Positions 1 to 10,040 of a DNA stretch of 64,000 nucleotides are shown in pieces (the stretch's first letter is position 1; every line of letters begins with the position of its first letter). The position numbers and the translations under genes are program-made. The stretch lies in the NCBI RefSeq assembly GCF_028649535.1, contig NZ_JAQSJE010000003.1:109854-173853 (forward strand). Direction: 5' to 3'. Origin of the DNA: Mannheimia cairinae (GTDB lineage Bacteria > Pseudomonadota > Gammaproteobacteria > Enterobacterales > Pasteurellaceae). Below the pieces are notes generated by a model. The model saw only the letters and a list, made by a program, of their open reading frames with translations, was not told the origin of the DNA and ran no database searches.

Positions 1-52
1 CTTTACTCAAGCTATTTAATGATGTGAATAAAAGGGAAATAAAAATGTCCTT

Positions 53-604
53 TTATTTCAACAAATAATAGTAATATTTCCAATCAAAATATTGCCCCGG
101 GTCGATTTTTCGCTCAGGGGCAATATGACAATGCCCAGCTATTCGCTCATTTAAAATTTGAGGATAATGTTTCTGAAGAGCTTTTGTTAGTTTAGCTAAG
201 GTTTGGTATTGTGCTTCAGTAAAAGATTGATTATTACTGCCTTCCAGTTCAATGCCAATCGAATATTCATTGCATTTATATCTTCCCTCAAAACAAGAAA
301 TGCCAGCGTGCCAGGCCATATCATTAAAATTGACATATTGAATCACTTCGCCTTGTCGGTTAATTAGACAGTGAGCAGATACTCTTAAATCCTTAATTTC
401 GTCAAAATATGGATGAATAGTTGGATCTAAAGTTCCTTGAAAAAATTGGTCAATGAAATCGCCTCCGAATTCTTCTGGCGGTAAACTAATATAGTGAATT
501 ACCAAAAGCGAAATATCATTTTCTTTCGGGCGAGGGCTAAAATGAGGAGATGGCACTTGCTTTTGATTGATTAAGCAACCGTTTTCAATTTTAAATTTTT
601 GCAT
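53..604 (-). CDS. ampD: 1,6-anhydro-N-acetylmuramyl-L-alanine amidase AmpD
   Basis: This cytoplasmic zinc amidase removes the peptide from 1,6-anhydroMurNAc-peptides during cell-wall recycling; in enterobacteria its loss raises AmpC beta-lactamase expression. The 183-residue length matches E. coli AmpD, and there is no signal peptide, as expected for the cytosolic enzyme. An amidase_2 fold spans about residues 30-172. The expected zinc ligands are visible as H37 (in VIHY), H158 (in GHCHIAPERK) and D168 (KIDPG), with the catalytic-type Glu at about 119 (GIELEG). It is divergent from rlmJ with a gap of about 60 bp that must hold both promoters. Identification rests on motif and length agreement. 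Confidence 0.96.
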   Translation of the reverse strand: MQKFKIENGCLINQKQVPSPHFSPRPKENDISLLVIHYISLPPEEFGGDFIDQFFQGTLDPTIHPYFDEIKDLRVSAHCLINRQGEVIQYVNFNDMAWHAGISCFEGRYKCNEYSIGIELEGSNNQSFTEAQYQTLAKLTKALQKHYPQILNERIAGHCHIAPERKIDPGQYFDWKYYYYLLK

Positions 605-662
605 AGTCTAAAGAAGGTTAATACGGTAAAATAATGCCTATTTTACTAGAAAAGAGAAGATT

Positions 663-1505
663 ATGCTCAGTTATCGCCACAGTTTCCACGCAGGAAATCA
701 CGCTGATGTGCTTAAACACATCGTCCAGCTTTTAATTTTACAATCCTTAAAACAAAAAGATAAAGGTTTCCTCTATTTAGACACCCATTCAGGAGTAGGA
801 CGTTACAGCCTTTTTAGTGCGGAGTCGGAAAAAACAAGCGAATATTTAGAGGGAGTTTCTCGTTTATGGGAACGGGAAGACTTACCAGAAGAAATTGCTT
901 TTTATATTGATGAACTCAAAAAAATCAACCGTAGCGGAAAATTGAAATATTATGCTGGTTCGCCTTTATTGGCGGTTCAACAACTTCGAGATCAAGACCG
1001 AGCTATTCTGACAGAATTACACCCAAATGATTACCCATTACTTCGCCAAGAATTTGCGAAAGTTCAAAATGTGCAAACCAAGCGTGAAAATGGTTTTCAA
1101 CAATTAAAATCAGCTTTGCCACCAAAAGAGCGTCGTGGTTTTGTGCTGATTGACCCTCCTTATGAATTAAAAGAAGATTATGAATTGGTCGTCAAAGCGA
1201 TTGAAGAAGGCTATAAACGCTTTGCTACAGGTATTTATGCCATTTGGTATCCGGTGGTATTACGTCAGCATACAAAACGTATTGTCAGAGGCTTACAAGA
1301 AACAGGCATTCGTAAGATTCTGCAAATTGAGCTTGCAGTTCGCCCTGATTGCGACCAGCGAGGAATGACTGCAAGTGGAATGATTGTGATCAACCCGCCT
1401 TGGCAACTAGAATCGCAAATGAAGAAAATTCTGCCTTATTTAACGAAAGTGCTTGTGCCAGAAGGAACAGGCTCTTGGACGGTAGATTGGATTACACCGG
1501 AGTAG
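663..1505 (+). CDS. rlmJ: 23S rRNA (adenine2030-N6)-methyltransferase RlmJ
   Basis: RlmJ uses S-adenosylmethionine to methylate N6 of A2030 in 23S rRNA. The 280-residue protein begins with the family signature MLSYRHSFHAGNHADVLKH. It carries the SAM-site region THSGVGRY at about 41-48 and the catalytic N6-adenine motif DPPY at 164-167. The ATG is preceded by a purine-rich ribosome site (AGAGAAG). The gene is divergent from ampD and ends 12 bp before a DUF4105 gene, so the two may be cotranscribed. Confidence 0.96.
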   Translation: MLSYRHSFHAGNHADVLKHIVQLLILQSLKQKDKGFLYLDTHSGVGRYSLFSAESEKTSEYLEGVSRLWEREDLPEEIAFYIDELKKINRSGKLKYYAGSPLLAVQQLRDQDRAILTELHPNDYPLLRQEFAKVQNVQTKRENGFQQLKSALPPKERRGFVLIDPPYELKEDYELVVKAIEEGYKRFATGIYAIWYPVVLRQHTKRIVRGLQETGIRKILQIELAVRPDCDQRGMTASGMIVINPPWQLESQMKKILPYLTKVLVPEGTGSWTVDWITPE

Positions 1506-1517
1506 GTTTCATTAATA

Positions 1518-2546
1518 ATGAAAAGAAAGTTCTTTTACTGGTTAATTCAAGTTACTTGTGGGGTTTTTGTTGTTGCAAGTAATATCTGGCTTAGTCTTGC
1601 TCTTTGGGTGCATAAGCCTTTAGGCAACATAATGACTTCACTCATTATTATTTCTTGGTGCTTATTAACTTGTAGTTTAATTGGATTTTATATTAAACGG
1701 GTTATTTTTAGCCGAAAAACAGACATCTTTATTTATACATCTTGCCTATCTATAGGATTGCTTTGGTTTTTTAGTATGGAAGCTAAAAATGATAGAAATT
1801 GGGATTTGGAAGTTGCCAAAGTAATGACCTATCAACAAGATGGTAATACCATTCGTTTAGATAATGTAAGAAATTTCCATTGGCGGAATTTGCGAGATTA
1901 TGATGTTATTTGGGAAAGCCGGTATTACGACCTAGATAAGATAGAAAGCTTTGATTTAATCTTATCTGATTGGGGATTAAAGAAAATTGTACATACAATG
2001 GTTAGTTTCGGATTTAGTAATGGAAAGCGAATCAGTTTTTCTATTGAAATTCGTAAAGAAGAAAATGAACGATTTTCTGCAATAGGTGGTTTTTTCCGCC
2101 AGTTTGAATTAGGTTTTGTGGCCGGAGATGAGCTAGATTTACTTTATACTCGAACGAATATACGAGGGGAAGATGTTTATATTTACCCTGTTAAATTATC
2201 AAAAAAAGCGATGCAGGAACTGTTTCTTTTGTATATAGAGAAAGGGCAAAAGTTATCAGAAAACCCAAGTTGGTATAATACATTAATGAGTAATTGTACT
2301 ACCCTAATTTTTGATATGATGGCGAAAATTGAAGCAATTCCTCTTGATTATAGGGGAGTAATGTCAGGGCTTTTACCTGAGTATTTATACGATAAAGAAG
2401 TACTAGATAATAAATACAGTCTATCACAATGGCGAGATATGGCTCATGCTAATCCAAAAGTTGTTGGTTTTACGAACTTATCGGAAGAGGCCAATGCCAC
2501 TTATTCTCAGCTTATTAGAAAAGGGTTTCCGTCTTCTAGTCAGTAA
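1518..2546 (+). CDS. DUF4105 (Lnb N-terminal periplasmic domain) membrane protein
   Basis: A protein of 342 residues with three predicted membrane segments at about 8-31, 39-60 and 70-86, followed by a soluble domain of about 250 residues likely exposed to the periplasm. The soluble part resembles the DUF4105/Lnb N-terminal domain. It has H159 in VHTMVSFGF and N259-C260 in the SNCTTLIFD motif; this His/Asn-Cys pattern is typical of a papain-like (NlpC/P60-related) fold. Substrate and reaction are unknown. It begins 12 bp after rlmJ and runs toward pyrE. Family assignment is from recalled motifs. Confidence 0.72.
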   Translation: MKRKFFYWLIQVTCGVFVVASNIWLSLALWVHKPLGNIMTSLIIISWCLLTCSLIGFYIKRVIFSRKTDIFIYTSCLSIGLLWFFSMEAKNDRNWDLEVAKVMTYQQDGNTIRLDNVRNFHWRNLRDYDVIWESRYYDLDKIESFDLILSDWGLKKIVHTMVSFGFSNGKRISFSIEIRKEENERFSAIGGFFRQFELGFVAGDELDLLYTRTNIRGEDVYIYPVKLSKKAMQELFLLYIEKGQKLSENPSWYNTLMSNCTTLIFDMMAKIEAIPLDYRGVMSGLLPEYLYDKEVLDNKYSLSQWRDMAHANPKVVGFTNLSEEANATYSQLIRKGFPSSSQ

Positions 2547-2631
2547 TATAGCCCCTTATTTGTGTAAGGTTGAGATATATTACAAAACTTTCATAAAAAA
2601 TGACCGCTTGTATCTAAAAAGGGAAATCAAA

Positions 2632-3276
2632 ATGCAACAATACAAACACGACTTTATTGAATTTGCGTTAAGCCGTAATGTGCTGAAATTTGGCGAATTT
2701 ACGCTAAAATCTGGACGAATCAGCCCTTATTTTTTTAATGCGGGCTTATTTAATACCGGACGTGATTTAGCTAAATTAGGCGAATATTACGCAAAAGCGA
2801 TTCAAGCCTCAAATATTGACTATGATGTGTTATTCGGACCTGCTTATAAAGGAATCCCGATTGCCACAACGGTGGCGGTTGCTCTTGCTAATCAATTTGA
2901 TGTAGATAAACCTTGTTGTTTTAATCGTAAAGAAGCAAAAGATCACGGCGAAGGTGGGAATTTAATCGGCTCACCATTGAAAGGCAAAATTTTATTGGTG
3001 GACGATGTAATCACAGCAGGCACTGCTATTCGTGAATCAATGGAAATTATCAACGCTAATAATGCAGAACTTGCAGGTGTGCTGATTGCCCTTAACCGTA
3101 AAGAAAAAGGTAAAGGGGAGCTTTCTGCCATCCAAGAAGTAGAGCGTGATTATGGTTGCCAAGTATTCTCTATTGTTGATTTTGATGATTTACTTACATT
3201 TATCGAAAAATCGGAACAATACGCCCCATTTTTACCGAAAATGCGTGAATATCGTGAAAAATATGGTGTGGAGTAA
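2632..3276 (+). CDS. pyrE: orotate phosphoribosyltransferase PyrE
   Basis: PyrE converts orotate and PRPP to orotidine 5'-monophosphate, the fifth step of de novo pyrimidine synthesis. The start chosen is the ATG at 2632 ([15 protein letters not shown]), because a purine-rich site AAGGGAAA sits just upstream and the 214-residue product matches the family; an open frame extends upstream without homology. The PRPP-binding motif [13 protein letters not shown] is at 120-132, and the flexible-loop region KDHGEGG is near 103-109. A DNA-uptake core (ACCGCTTGT) lies at 2603-2611, just before the gene. No pyrimidine attenuator was recognised. Confidence 0.97.
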   Translation: MQQYKHDFIEFALSRNVLKFGEFTLKSGRISPYFFNAGLFNTGRDLAKLGEYYAKAIQASNIDYDVLFGPAYKGIPIATTVAVALANQFDVDKPCCFNRKEAKDHGEGGNLIGSPLKGKILLVDDVITAGTAIRESMEIINANNAELAGVLIALNRKEKGKGELSAIQEVERDYGCQVFSIVDFDDLLTFIEKSEQYAPFLPKMREYREKYGVE

Positions 3277-3322
3277 ATGAAAATTTTTCATTTTAAAATA
3301 CGATAAATTTCATCCTGTTTTT

Positions 3323-3357
3323 AGTGAATTTGCCTTGTTCATATTTTTGAATTCACT
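3323..3357. promoter_or_regulatory. 8-bp inverted repeat upstream of the MetE-like gene
   Basis: AGTGAATT at 3323-3330 is mirrored by AATTCACT at 3350-3357 with a 19-nt spacer. It lies 42-76 bp before the start of the MetE-like gene and contains TGAA/TTCA half sites, which loosely recall MetR sites, but the spacing differs from the E. coli MetR consensus. It may be an operator; the regulator is not identified. Confidence 0.3.
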
Positions 3358-3398
3358 TAGGATAAATAGAGAGATAAAAATTACTATTTGGAGAAATT

Positions 3399-4487
3399 AT
3401 GGCAAACAAAACATTACCTTTTCACGCAGATACAGTAGGTTCTTATTTACGTTCAGATGCTTGGAAAAAAGCTCACGAAGATTACAAGGCTGGCAGAATC
3501 TCACTTGAAGCTCGAGATGAAATTGTAGAAGAAGAAGTCAAAAAATTGGTACAAGCTCAATTAGACGCTGGTATTCAAGTGGTAACAGATGGCGAATATC
3601 ACCGCTCTTGGTGGCATATTGATTTCTTAGAAAATCTAAACGGTATTGAAGGCTATGTGCCGGAAAAAGCTTATGCTTTTAAGGGGGTAGAAGTTCGCCC
3701 TTATAATACCCGTTGTTGCGGTAAAGTTTCTTGGAACCCAAACCACCCATTTATTGAGCATTTCAAAAAATTTAATGCGATTGTTGATGGGCGTGCAGTT
3801 GCGAAATTTACTATTCCTAGCCCTAACCAACTAATGTACCCAATTCAATGGGATCACGGCATTTATGCAACTCGTGAAGAATTTGCAAAAGATGTGCAAC
3901 AAGCTTACAAAGAAGCAATTAAAGCCTTTTATGATGCCGGTTGCCGTTATTTACAAATTGATGATGTGTATTGGGGTTCTCTCTGTAATAACTTTGAACA
4001 ACCTTCATTTGAGGCGGATAAAGCCCAAGCGGTAGCTAATATCCAAGCTATTTTAGCGGATAAACCAGAAGATCTTACCATTACCACCCACGTTTGCCGT
4101 GGTAACTATAAATCATCTTATTTATTAACAGGGGCTTATGATCCAATCGCAGATGGTTTATTTGCACAAACAAATTATGATGGTTATTTCTTAGAATATG
4201 ATGATGAGCGTTCAGGTGGTTTTGAAGCGTTAAAACATTTTGCTAATAATAAAGGACGAGTGGTACTAGGTTTAATTAGTTCTAAATTCCCTGAGCTAGA
4301 AGATAAAGAAGCAATTAAAGCCCGTATCCGTGAAGCCGCACAATATGTGCCACTAGAGCAGCTTTGCTTAAGCCCGCAATGTGGTTTTGCCTCAACGGAA
4401 GAAGGCAATATTATGAGTGAAGCTCAGCAATGGGCAAAAGTTCGCCACGTTGAAGAGATCGTTAAAGAAGTTTGGGGTGAAGATTAA
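3399..4487 (+). CDS. MetE-like (core) cobalamin-independent methionine synthase family protein
   Basis: A 362-residue protein matching only the C-terminal catalytic half of MetE, like the YxjG/YxjH type of B. subtilis. The zinc and thiol-binding set is present: H231 and C233 in THVCRGN, E266 in FLEYDDE, and C328 in LSPQCGF. Substrate-barrel motifs such as VVTDGE and YLQIDD are also clear. The N-terminal half of full MetE is absent by design rather than truncated. It probably transfers a methyl group to homocysteine or a related thiol; the methyl donor is not evident. It is convergent with metC and ends in a strong terminator. Confidence 0.85.
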   Translation: MANKTLPFHADTVGSYLRSDAWKKAHEDYKAGRISLEARDEIVEEEVKKLVQAQLDAGIQVVTDGEYHRSWWHIDFLENLNGIEGYVPEKAYAFKGVEVRPYNTRCCGKVSWNPNHPFIEHFKKFNAIVDGRAVAKFTIPSPNQLMYPIQWDHGIYATREEFAKDVQQAYKEAIKAFYDAGCRYLQIDDVYWGSLCNNFEQPSFEADKAQAVANIQAILADKPEDLTITTHVCRGNYKSSYLLTGAYDPIADGLFAQTNYDGYFLEYDDERSGGFEALKHFANNKGRVVLGLISSKFPELEDKEAIKARIREAAQYVPLEQLCLSPQCGFASTEEGNIMSEAQQWAKVRHVEEIVKEVWGED

Positions 4488-4500
4488 TCACGCTGACAAA

Positions 4501-4525
4501 ATGCCCGCAACAAGCGGGCATTTTT
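4501..4525 (+). terminator. Rho-independent terminator of the MetE-like gene
   Basis: ATGCCCGC (4501-4508) pairs with GCGGGCAT (4514-4521) around a 5-nt loop, followed by a T run. It lies 13 bp after the stop codon and between convergent genes. Confidence 0.9.
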
Positions 4526-4542
4526 CTTAGCATTTTTGCAAG

Positions 4543-5733
4543 TTATTTAATACGTTCAAAGCCTTGCTCTAAATCAGTAATTAAGTCTTCTACTGCTTCT
4601 AATCCAATATGAACTCTAATAAGAGTACCAGTCAGTTTACGCTCGATAGCAGGGCGAATTTTAGCTATCTCTTCAGGCTGGCTAGCTAAAATTAGCGATT
4701 CAAAACCTCCCCAAGAATATGCCATAGAGAATAGTTCAAAATGCTCTAAAAAGTTAGCGAGTTTTTCATCCGATAATTTTTCGCAAAGTTCAAAAGAAAA
4801 TAGACCGCTTGAGCCTAAAAAATCTCGTTTAAAAAACACATTGCCAGGGCAACTTGTAAGTGCTGGGTGGTAAACTGCTTTTACTTCAGGGCGTTCGGAA
4901 AGCCATTGTGCAATAGCAATACTACTTTGTTCGTGTTGTTTTAAGCGAATGCCTAAGGTACGCAAGCCTCTGGCGGTTGTGTAGGCTGAATCTGCATCAA
5001 CCATCTGGCCCATTAGATATGAACCTTCACGAAGCTGATCCCAACAGCGAGCATTAGAAACGGCCGTGCCAATCATCACATCAGAATGCCCGACTAAATA
5101 TTTTGTACCAGCCTGAATTGAAATATCAATACCATACTCAAGTGCAGGGAAAAGTACCCCCGCAGACCAAGTATTGTCTATCATAATTACAATATCTGGG
5201 TTTACTTCACGAGCAGCTTTAACCAGTGCTGGAATATCTGGTACTTCCATTGTCAGTGAGCTAGGTGATTCTAAAAATAAAACTTTTGTATTGGGTTGAA
5301 CTAAATCACGCAAACCTTCACCAATCATCGGATCGTAATAGGTGGTTGATATTCCCATACGTTTTAATAAAACATTGCAGAAGTCTTGTGTTGGCTCATA
5401 AGCTGCACCCGTCATTAAAACGTGATCGCCTTGTTGTACAAAGGCTAAAATTGCGTTAGTAACAGCCGCAGCTCCACAAGGGTAGAGATAACAACCTACA
5501 CCACCTTCTAATTCGCACATAGCCTCTTGCAAAGAGAAGTGCGTAAGTGTACCTCGGCGACCATAAAATAAAGCACCTTTATAGCGGTTACGAGTGGCAT
5601 TTTTTTTATCTTCAAGGGTTTCAAATACTAGCGATGAGGCACGTTGAATCACGCTACTTACTGCACCTTGAGTGTAGCGTTTTTTACGACCAGTGTGGAC
5701 AAGTTTGGTGGAAAGATTCTTATAGTTCGACAT
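4543..5733 (-). CDS. metC: cystathionine beta-lyase MetC
   Basis: A PLP enzyme that cleaves cystathionine to homocysteine, pyruvate and ammonia in methionine synthesis. The length, 396 residues, matches E. coli MetC (395). The Cys/Met-metabolism PLP fold shows the internal-aldimine lysine K211 in [13 protein letters not shown]186 in IMIDNTW, and the N-terminal YGRRGT motif. It is convergent with the MetE-like gene, so two methionine-pathway genes end against each other. A long hairpin made of paired uptake sequences lies between its start and dsbB. Confidence 0.95.
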   Translation of the reverse strand: MSNYKNLSTKLVHTGRKKRYTQGAVSSVIQRASSLVFETLEDKKNATRNRYKGALFYGRRGTLTHFSLQEAMCELEGGVGCYLYPCGAAAVTNAILAFVQQGDHVLMTGAAYEPTQDFCNVLLKRMGISTTYYDPMIGEGLRDLVQPNTKVLFLESPSSLTMEVPDIPALVKAAREVNPDIVIMIDNTWSAGVLFPALEYGIDISIQAGTKYLVGHSDVMIGTAVSNARCWDQLREGSYLMGQMVDADSAYTTARGLRTLGIRLKQHEQSSIAIAQWLSERPEVKAVYHPALTSCPGNVFFKRDFLGSSGLFSFELCEKLSDEKLANFLEHFELFSMAYSWGGFESLILASQPEEIAKIRPAIERKLTGTLIRVHIGLEAVEDLITDLEQGFERIK

Positions 5734-5756
5734 TATTTTTCCTTATAATAAAAAAA

Positions 5757-5801
5757 CAAGCGGTAAGATTTTGTAAAAATTTTGCAAAATCTTACCGCTT
5801 G
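5757..5801. terminator. Inverted pair of uptake sequences forming a 17-bp hairpin
   Basis: CAAGCGGTAAGATTTTG (5757-5773) is the exact reverse complement of 5785-5801. Each arm carries the ACAAGCGGT-type uptake core. The hairpin sits between dsbB, upstream of metC in orientation, and the metC start. Preceded by an A run and followed by AT-rich sequence, it probably terminates dsbB-proximal minus-strand transcripts. Confidence 0.7.
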
Positions 5802-5808
5802 AAAGAGA

Positions 5809-6348
5809 TTATCTAAACATTAAGCGATTTTTAGGTGTGCTACGTTTAAATTGGCTGATTAATACAATGATGGCAAAAATAAGATAAATTGCAAATGTAA
5901 AAATCAACCATTGTGCCATTGAGAGACCTAACATTTCCCACTGACTTTCGCTACAGTTTACTGGGCCTGGTGCAAAAACATCGGGTAACCATTTATCTAA
6001 TGGTAAGGTTTGAGGAAAATCAACTTTGAATTCACACTGATTCCAAGGTGATGGATTAACTTGGTAATCGTGATGTTTTAATGAAAGTGAGAAACCTTTA
6101 AAAGCACTCCCTAACCAGATTAGGATAGCAAACCAACGTAAAATAGCATAACGATTGCCCATAAAGCCAAGAATAGCGGCAAATAAAATACCAAATAGAG
6201 CAACACGTTCATAAATACACATTACACAAGGAACCAACCCCATACCGTGTTGAAAATAGAGAGCAACACCTTCGAGTATGATACTGCTTAACATTAGTAA
6301 AAACCAAGCACCACGAGAAAGAGACAGATTTTTAAAATAATAGAGCAT
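5809..6348 (-). CDS. dsbB: disulfide bond formation protein DsbB
   Basis: An inner-membrane quinone reductase that reoxidises periplasmic DsbA. The 179-residue protein has four membrane segments and the two required periplasmic cysteine pairs, C41/C44 (CVMC) and C105/C132, at almost the same positions as in E. coli. It follows nhaB on the same strand, separated by 61 bp; this nhaB-dsbB neighbourhood is also found in E. coli. A paired uptake-sequence hairpin follows the gene. Confidence 0.96.
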   Translation of the reverse strand: MLYYFKNLSLSRGAWFLLMLSSIILEGVALYFQHGMGLVPCVMCIYERVALFGILFAAILGFMGNRYAILRWFAILIWLGSAFKGFSLSLKHHDYQVNPSPWNQCEFKVDFPQTLPLDKWLPDVFAPGPVNCSESQWEMLGLSMAQWLIFTFAIYLIFAIIVLISQFKRSTPKNRLMFR

Positions 6349-6409
6349 TGTGATTCCTCATTTTGGATAACTACGGCATTTTACCTTATTTAATGCGACT
6401 TATCTATTG

Positions 6410-7951
6410 TTAGCGTATAACGAACCATCCCCAATTAATCATTAATTCCGTAAATTTAGGTAATAAAAACTCTAAAGATAAGAACCCGATAATAGAAAGC
6501 ACAATGGTGTAAGGCAAAGCCATATAAACCATTCTTCCATAAGATAATTTAATTAATGGTGCAAATGATGATGTTAGTAAGAATAAGAAAGCAGCTTGAC
6601 CATTCGGTGTTGCTACTGATGGTAAATTGGTACCAGTATTAATAGCAACTGCAATTAAATCAAACTGTTCCCGTCCAATAATATTTGAGGTTAAAGCTGT
6701 TTTGGCTTCGTTAATATAAACAGTACCCACAAATACATTATCGGAAATCATTGATAGTAAACCATTAAAGATGTAGAACAATGAAAGTTGTGAATGTGGT
6801 TCAGACGACAATACAAAGCTGATAATTGGTTGGAAAAGTTTTAAGTCAATAATAACAGCTACAATAGAGAAAAAGACGATTAATAAAGCGGTAAAAGGCA
6901 TTGATTCTTGGAAGGCTTTTCCTAGAGCGTGTTCTTCAGTAATACCACAGAAAGCCGTGCAGATAATAATAATTGTTAAACCGATAATACCCACATCAGC
7001 AAGATGTAAAGCTAAGCCAATAATTAGCCAGATGCCCGCTAGAGATTGTGCTAACATTTTAAGTCTATCTTGCGTTGTCATTTTTTGTTCTTGTAATTGA
7101 TTATAACGAGCAAGTACAACCCATACTTTACGAGGCAATCTATCACCATAACCAAAAATTTTATATTTTTCTACAATAAGACAAGTCGCAATACCGCATA
7201 TTAACACTGGTAAACTAACTGGCAGAACACGTAATAAAAACTCTAAAAATCCCCATTCTGCTTGTGAAGCAATAATTAAGTTTTGCGGTTCGCCAACCAT
7301 TGTCATTACACCACCGAGTGCAGAACCTACACCTGCGTGCATTAACAGGCTGCGTAAAAATCCTCGAAATTGCTCTAAAATCTCTTTATGCGTTAAAATT
7401 TTTTCATCATTTGCAATATCTGTGGAATCATCAAAACTACTGCCTGAAGCAACTTTATGATAAACACCATAAAAACCTGTACCGACGCTAATAATTACAG
7501 CAATAACGGTTAGAGCATCTAGAAAAGCAGATAAAAAAGCAGCACTTAAACAGAAAGAGAGAGATAAGATTTTTTTAGAATGGATAGTGATAAGTAATTT
7601 AGTGAAAATATAAAGCAATAATTGCTTCATAAAATAAATACCCGCTACCATAAACATCAGTAGAAGAATAACATCAAAATTAGCGATAATTTCTTCTTTA
7701 ATATGATGAGGATGAGTCATTCCCATAATGACCGCCTCAATCGCTAATAACCCACCGGGTTGTAAAGGGTAGCATTTTAAAGCCATAGAAAGTGTAAATA
7801 TGAATTCAGCGACTAATGTCCAACCTGCAGCGAAAGGGCTAATGAAAAAATAGATGAGAGGGTTAATCATTAAAAATGCAATAATACACAGTTTATACCA
7901 TTCAGGACTTTTACCTAAAAAGTTTTTAAAAAGAGCATCAACGTTACTCAT
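6410..7951 (-). CDS. nhaB: Na+/H+ antiporter NhaB
   Basis: An inner-membrane sodium/proton antiporter of 513 residues with about a dozen hydrophobic segments. The N terminus [21 protein letters not shown] aligns with E. coli NhaB. I chose the ATG at 7951 rather than the TTG four codons upstream because GAGG lies 6 nt before it and the length then equals the E. coli protein. It is divergent from fadR, as in enterobacteria. Confidence 0.96.
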   Translation of the reverse strand: MSNVDALFKNFLGKSPEWYKLCIIAFLMINPLIYFFISPFAAGWTLVAEFIFTLSMALKCYPLQPGGLLAIEAVIMGMTHPHHIKEEIIANFDVILLLMFMVAGIYFMKQLLLYIFTKLLITIHSKKILSLSFCLSAAFLSAFLDALTVIAVIISVGTGFYGVYHKVASGSSFDDSTDIANDEKILTHKEILEQFRGFLRSLLMHAGVGSALGGVMTMVGEPQNLIIASQAEWGFLEFLLRVLPVSLPVLICGIATCLIVEKYKIFGYGDRLPRKVWVVLARYNQLQEQKMTTQDRLKMLAQSLAGIWLIIGLALHLADVGIIGLTIIIICTAFCGITEEHALGKAFQESMPFTALLIVFFSIVAVIIDLKLFQPIISFVLSSEPHSQLSLFYIFNGLLSMISDNVFVGTVYINEAKTALTSNIIGREQFDLIAVAINTGTNLPSVATPNGQAAFLFLLTSSFAPLIKLSYGRMVYMALPYTIVLSIIGFLSLEFLLPKFTELMINWGWFVIR

Positions 7952-8113
7952 ATAAGACCTCAAAAAATTGTAGATTAATAATGTAATTGTAATATAGTTT
8001 AGATTAAAGGATAATAGTTGCTATTAGATTTTTTAGCTATAATAATTGATTATAAATGAAGAATAGTTTGGTTGTGATTTTACACCTAAACTTTATTATT
8101 TTTTGGGGGAAGA

Positions 8114-8839
8114 ATGGATCAAAATGATATTCTAAAGGCACAAAGCCCAGCAGGACTTGCAGAGGAATACATCGTAAAAAGTATTTGGAATAATCATTTT
8201 CCAGCAGGTTCAGATCTTCCTGCCGAACGTGAACTTGCAGAGCGTATTGGGGTAACAAGAACAACCTTACGTGAGGTTTTACAACGCTTAGCTCGAGAAG
8301 GGTGGCTGAATATTCAACACGGAAAGCCAACAAGAGTGAATAATATTTGGGAAACAGCAGGGCCAAATATTATTGGCACTATTATTAAATTAGATAAGAA
8401 TTATTTACCCGTTATTATTGCTAATGTTGTGTCATTACGCACTCGTATGGCAGAAGCTTATATTCCAGAAGCTATCCATTTAGTACCAGATGAATGCGTT
8501 AAATTATTTTCTGGTTTAGATGAACTAGAAAACACAGCCGAAGCTTATGCCGCATTTGATTATCAACTTTTTAGACAGTTTACATTTTTAGCAAATAAGC
8601 CCGTGTATGCATTGATTTTAAATAGTTTTAAAGCAATGTATCATCAAGTGGCAGAAATCTTTTTTGCTGATGCAAATAACCGTTTGCTAACTCTTAGTTT
8701 CTATCGTTCACTGCTTGCAGCTTGTATTGCAAAAGATAGTGAAAAAGCAACCGCTTGTATGGCTAAAAATCGCCAATCAAGTGGTGAAATTTGGCGGAAA
8801 CTATCTGCAAATCTTCCAGATAGTTTTGGCGAACTTTAA
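8114..8839 (+). CDS. fadR: fatty acid metabolism regulator FadR
   Basis: A GntR-family regulator that binds long-chain acyl-CoA and, in E. coli, represses beta-oxidation and activates fab genes. The 241-residue protein has a winged helix at about 10-75 with the operator-reading segment ERIGVTRTTLREVLQRLAREG. The rest is the alpha-helical acyl-CoA domain. A strong ribosome site (GGGGGAAG) precedes the ATG. It is divergent from nhaB with 162 bp between, and 12 bp before the PhoH-like gene, possibly an operon. Confidence 0.95.
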   Translation: MDQNDILKAQSPAGLAEEYIVKSIWNNHFPAGSDLPAERELAERIGVTRTTLREVLQRLAREGWLNIQHGKPTRVNNIWETAGPNIIGTIIKLDKNYLPVIIANVVSLRTRMAEAYIPEAIHLVPDECVKLFSGLDELENTAEAYAAFDYQLFRQFTFLANKPVYALILNSFKAMYHQVAEIFFADANNRLLTLSFYRSLLAACIAKDSEKATACMAKNRQSSGEIWRKLSANLPDSFGEL

Positions 8840-8851
8840 AAAGGCACCATT

Positions 8852-9922
8852 TTGAACGAAATTATTTTTAATTTAGAACCGCAAGATAATCTCCGCTTAC
8901 AATCACTTTGCGGTGCTTTTGATGAGCATTTAGCACTTATTGAGAAAAGTTTTAATCTTATTATTGCTCGCCAAGGATTTAATTTTACTATTCAATCCGC
9001 TGATGAAAATCATTATTCCGGCACACTTATTCAAAATAGTGTGAAATTAATTAAGCAGCTTTATAACGAAACTGCACCGATTAAGGGCAAAATTAAAGAA
9101 CTAGATTTAGAAGATATTCATCTTGCGATTCAAGAAAGCCGAATGTTGCTACAAAACCAATGGCAATCTTCAACTCAGCACGATATTTCAATAAAGACTA
9201 AACGGGGCGTGATTAAACCTCGAGGTGAACACCAACAAGCTTATTTACGTAATATCCTTACGCACGATATTAGTTTTGGTATTGGGCCTGCAGGTACTGG
9301 GAAAACCTTTTTAGCAGTTGCAGCAGCCGTAGAGTCACTTGAAAGACAAGAAATTCGCCGAATTTTACTGACTCGACCAGCAGTAGAAGCAGGGGAGAAA
9401 TTAGGATTTTTACCTGGTGATTTAGGGCAAAAAATTGAGCCTTATTTACGCCCACTATACGATGCCTTATTTGAAATGTTAGGGTTTGAAAAAGCACAAA
9501 AATTAATGGAAAGAGGTGTGATTGAAATTGCCCCTCTAGCCTATATGCGCGGGCGAACATTAAATGATGCCTTTATTATTTTAGATGAAAGCCAAAACAC
9601 AACAACAGAACAGATGAAAATGTTCTTAACCCGTATTGGTTTTAATTCTAAGGCGGTGATTACTGGCGATGTAACCCAGGTAGATTTACCCCGTAGCCAG
9701 AAATCAGGCTTAAAACATGCAATGGAAGTACTAAAAGAAGTGCCTGAGTTAAGCTTTAACTTTTTTGATAGCAAAGATATTGTCCGACATCCTGTCGTCG
9801 CTAAGATCGTACAAGCTTACGATGTTTGGGAGGCGTTAGATGAACAGAGAAAAGAACAACGAAAATTAGAAAAGTTAGCTTTAGAACAAGAAAAGATTTT
9901 AGCCCAAGCTGAAACATTATAG
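8852..9922 (+). CDS. ybeZ: PhoH-like ATPase YbeZ
   Basis: A predicted P-loop ATPase of 356 residues linked to RNA and ribosome metabolism. Walker A GPAGTGKT is near 145-152 and Walker B FIILDESQN near 244-252. The start is TTG at 8852, supported by AAGG 7 nt upstream; no closer ATG preserves the conserved N terminus. In most gammaproteobacteria ybeZ is followed by ybeY, but here a terminator and the convergent tkt follow instead, so ybeY must be elsewhere. Confidence 0.88.
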   Translation: MNEIIFNLEPQDNLRLQSLCGAFDEHLALIEKSFNLIIARQGFNFTIQSADENHYSGTLIQNSVKLIKQLYNETAPIKGKIKELDLEDIHLAIQESRMLLQNQWQSSTQHDISIKTKRGVIKPRGEHQQAYLRNILTHDISFGIGPAGTGKTFLAVAAAVESLERQEIRRILLTRPAVEAGEKLGFLPGDLGQKIEPYLRPLYDALFEMLGFEKAQKLMERGVIEIAPLAYMRGRTLNDAFIILDESQNTTTEQMKMFLTRIGFNSKAVITGDVTQVDLPRSQKSGLKHAMEVLKEVPELSFNFFDSKDIVRHPVVAKIVQAYDVWEALDEQRKEQRKLEKLALEQEKILAQAETL

Positions 9923-9940
9923 TTCAAATAGTTAAAAGAC

Positions 9941-9982
9941 AAGCGGTTAAATTTGCAAAATAAATTACAAATTTAACCGCTT
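9941..9982. terminator. 15-bp hairpin terminator built from uptake sequences
   Basis: AAGCGGTTAAATTTG (9941-9955) is perfectly complementary to 9968-9982. It starts 18 bp after the ybeZ stop codon. The arms carry the uptake core, and T-rich sequence follows on the plus strand. Confidence 0.8.
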
Positions 9983-10000
9983 ATTTATTGATGATTAATA

Positions 10001-10025
10001 AAAAAGTGGGAATTTAATCCCACTT
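10001..10025 (-). terminator. Terminator of tkt
   Basis: AAGTGGG (10004-10010) pairs with CCCACTT (10019-10025). Read on the minus strand it is followed by a T run (A run at 10001-10005), 16 bp beyond the tkt stop codon. Confidence 0.85.
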
Positions 10026-10040
10026 ATCTATCTGTAATTA

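Noticed and set aside
2446-2631. Upstream extension of the pyrE frame
   Set aside because: It lies inside the previous gene in another frame; the conserved N terminus and ribosome site are at 2632.
9270-9774. Minus-strand frames inside ybeZ, and similar frames inside tkt, transposase A, MuF and other genes
   Set aside because: All are antisense shadows of well-supported genes.
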